Shown here in pieces: positions 38,680 to 41,291 of a DNA stretch of 41,291 nucleotides. The notes beneath the pieces were generated by a model. It had not been told where the DNA came from and made no database searches. It saw only the letters and a list, made by a program, of their open reading frames with translations. Source of the DNA: Polyangia bacterium (GTDB lineage Bacteria > Myxococcota_A > Polyangia > Polyangiales > Polyangiaceae); the NCBI GenBank assembly GCA_030426145.1, contig JAUHZF010000032.1, positions 1 through 41,291 on the forward strand. The letters are read 5' to 3'. Each line of letters opens with the position of its first letter. Position 1 is the stretch's first letter. The position numbers were made by a program, and so were the translations under genes.

Positions 38680-40185
38680 ATGAGGACGGTGCGTGGCTCA
38701 GCTCTCATCATCGTTCTCACGACGCTCATCGGTTGTGGTGCGCTGCTCGACCTCGATCGGTTTTCGCCCGCCTCCACCGGTGAGGGCGGCGCGGGGGGCG
38801 TCGTGGTGGTCGGAGGAGCGGCCGCCACAGGAGGAGGTGGGGCTTCGACGGGCGGAGGCGGCGCCGGACCGGCCTGCACGCCGTGGTCGCAGACCTTCCG
38901 CGCCACGGCCAATCAGGTCGTCGAGATCGTCGACGTCGAGCCGCTCGACGACTGCGGCGCCATCGTCGTGGTGCGCGGCCGAAGCGACGTCGTGGGCCTC
39001 TTGGAATCGAGCTTGGAGCCGACGGGTACGCCGCCACGCTCGTGGGTGGTCCGCCTCAACGCAACTGGCGGAGTCGAGTGGCAGGTGCTCTACGAAGCGT
39101 TCTACGGGATGAGCGTCGACGACGTAGAAGTCGATGGCAGTACCGTTTTCGTGGTCGGGGACAAGAGCGGTGCTGCGTTTGAAGTGCATCAAGGCGGCGC
39201 ACCGACGGCCATCGGTCCGGCTGGCAATCAGGCCTTCGTCATCGAGCTCGGGCTCGCGGACGGCTCGAGGAGTGACCCTCCCGAGTTCACCGGAGGCGTC
39301 GCCGTCTTTCACGCCATCAAGCGCCAGAACGGAGTGAGCTACCTCGCCGGTGCTTTTGAAGGTGACCTCAACTACGACAATTTCAGCCTCGGAGCGTGCT
39401 CCGCGCGTTGCGCGGTCGTCATTCGCGACGACGGGACCTTGCCGCAGGCGAACATTCTGGGGACTGCGGGTGGGGCAGGCGGGGTGGTGGATTTCACGCA
39501 CCTCGCGGTCGTCGCGGAGAGGATCGCCGTGGCGGGCCTCTTGGACGGTGACATCGGGTTGTCGGCCAACCGGGGCATCGTCACGCGGACCTACGAAGCG
39601 TCGAACCTGTCCGCAGATTCACCGAGACTGGTTCACAGCACCAGCACCGTCGGCGAACAACTGACGGGGATGCGCTTCGATGGCGATAGCGCCGTCGAGG
39701 TCCTCGTGGTCTGGGATGGGGCGCTGGCGGTCGACGAAGGCAACCCCTTAGAGACTGAAGGCGCCCGCAGCCACACGTGGCTGCGGCTCGAGCCGGGGGC
39801 CGTGCAGCACCGCACGTGGTCGGGGATGACGGTACCGGCGACCTTCTCGGTGCACGACCTCCTCGCTCCCGTCGGCGACGATCAGTTGCTTCTCGCCGGC
39901 GCCACCGCGATCCAGATCGCTCTCCAAGATGAGATGCCCTCGCCGCTGGTGGGAACGGTGGGCGCGGCGACCAACGCCTTCTGGGCCCGTCTCGATACCT
40001 CCGCGCCCCCGCCCACGGTGGTGCAGACCGACACCCTTCCCAATTCCGCCCAGCGCGCGACCTTCGTGACCCATCGCGGGGGGCGGGTGTTTCTCGCCGG
40101 GACGTACGACGGGAGTGGCGCTCCCACCATGCCTCAGGCTCCGCCAGCCATGAACCGCGACGCCTTCATCGTCGTCCGCCCCTGA
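38680..40185 (+). CDS. Secreted lipoprotein with beta-propeller-like repeats
   Basis: 501 residues from ATG 38680 with AGGAG 7 nt upstream. Signal MRTVRGSALIIVLTTLIGC, Gly-rich tether (about 35-66), then a beta-rich exported domain with recurring 'RLNATGGVEWQVLYE', 'VEVDGSTVFVVGDKSG', 'AVVIRDDGTLPQANIL' and 'RGGRVFLAGTYDGS' units, as in SBBP-type propellers. No catalytic motif. Shares its architecture with the product at 6635-8146. Divergent from the CAP lipoprotein (74 bp between starts) and convergent with the sigma54 activator. Confidence 0.75.
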   Translation: MRTVRGSALIIVLTTLIGCGALLDLDRFSPASTGEGGAGGVVVVGGAAATGGGGASTGGGGAGPACTPWSQTFRATANQVVEIVDVEPLDDCGAIVVVRGRSDVVGLLESSLEPTGTPPRSWVVRLNATGGVEWQVLYEAFYGMSVDDVEVDGSTVFVVGDKSGAAFEVHQGGAPTAIGPAGNQAFVIELGLADGSRSDPPEFTGGVAVFHAIKRQNGVSYLAGAFEGDLNYDNFSLGACSARCAVVIRDDGTLPQANILGTAGGAGGVVDFTHLAVVAERIAVAGLLDGDIGLSANRGIVTRTYEASNLSADSPRLVHSTSTVGEQLTGMRFDGDSAVEVLVVWDGALAVDEGNPLETEGARSHTWLRLEPGAVQHRTWSGMTVPATFSVHDLLAPVGDDQLLLAGATAIQIALQDEMPSPLVGTVGAATNAFWARLDTSAPPPTVVQTDTLPNSAQRATFVTHRGGRVFLAGTYDGSGAPTMPQAPPAMNRDAFIVVRP

Positions 40186-40199
40186 GAAGGGCGACCGCC

Positions 40200-41291
<1,092 letters not shown>

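Overview
The window is very GC-rich and gene-dense. It looks like a chromosomal segment of a myxobacterium (Myxococcota, probably Polyangia). Three things point there: about 18-19 of 42 genes encode lipoproteins with a lipobox followed by a Gly/Ser/Thr-rich tether; regulators are stacked (five ECF sigma factors including one fused to FecR, two Hanks-type Ser/Thr kinases, one sigma54 activator); and there are many Cys-rich secreted proteins without enzymatic domains. The assignment rests on protein style, not on a marker gene. No rRNA, tRNA, CRISPR array, transposase or phage gene was seen.

Layout. 1-1.74 kb: 3' part of a monomeric NADP-isocitrate dehydrogenase, stop-to-stop with a fumarylacetoacetate-hydrolase family gene. 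1.9-6.35 kb: a frameshifted VWA lipoprotein gene, a Ser/Thr kinase-ECF sigma operon behind a large inverted repeat, and a membrane protein with an L7/L12-like N-terminus and a Cys-rich tail. 6.4-9.5 kb: lipoproteins and a TPR/PEGA-like protein. 9.6-14.4 kb: an ECF sigma facing a kinase that carries a zinc-finger (anti-sigma-like) N-terminus, then a coupled pair of secreted Cys-rich/beta-helix lipoproteins. 14.6-16.0 kb: a DHFR/RibD-like reductase and a HAD hydrolase. 16.1-19.6 kb: an operon of outer-membrane-like protein, ECF sigma, single-pass membrane protein and lipoprotein, then another lipoprotein. 19.8-21.4 kb: a two-lobed retropepsin-like protein and a glutathione S-transferase.

21.7-35.5 kb is the most striking part. 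A conventional ECF sigma / FecR / envelope-protein operon is followed by five tandem VWA-domain lipoprotein genes, a CBS protein, and an operon whose first gene fuses an ECF sigma factor, a transmembrane helix and a FecR-like domain in one polypeptide. That fused gene overlaps by one base with a gene for an RlaP/COG3541-type (DNA polymerase beta fold) nucleotidyltransferase, which overlaps by four bases with a second one. The fused regulator resembles the split sigma/FecR pair in sequence and order, so two related regulatory modules bracket the VWA array. The array carries signs of recent duplication: a shared 26-nt block, two copies of one promoter, and a 19-bp tandem repeat seeded from a stop codon.

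35.6-41.3 kb: small lipoproteins, a charged-tether lipoprotein with a strong terminator, a CAP-domain lipoprotein followed by a membrane-anchored Smr protein, a propeller-like lipoprotein, and the 3' part of a sigma54 activator whose N-terminus lies outside the window.

Expression signals fall into two classes. Many first genes have a TANNNT hexamer 6-9 nt before the start codon and no Shine-Dalgarno (predicted leaderless mRNAs). Internal genes have strong SDs or ATGA/GTGA overlaps. All functions come from motif reading; no database search was run.
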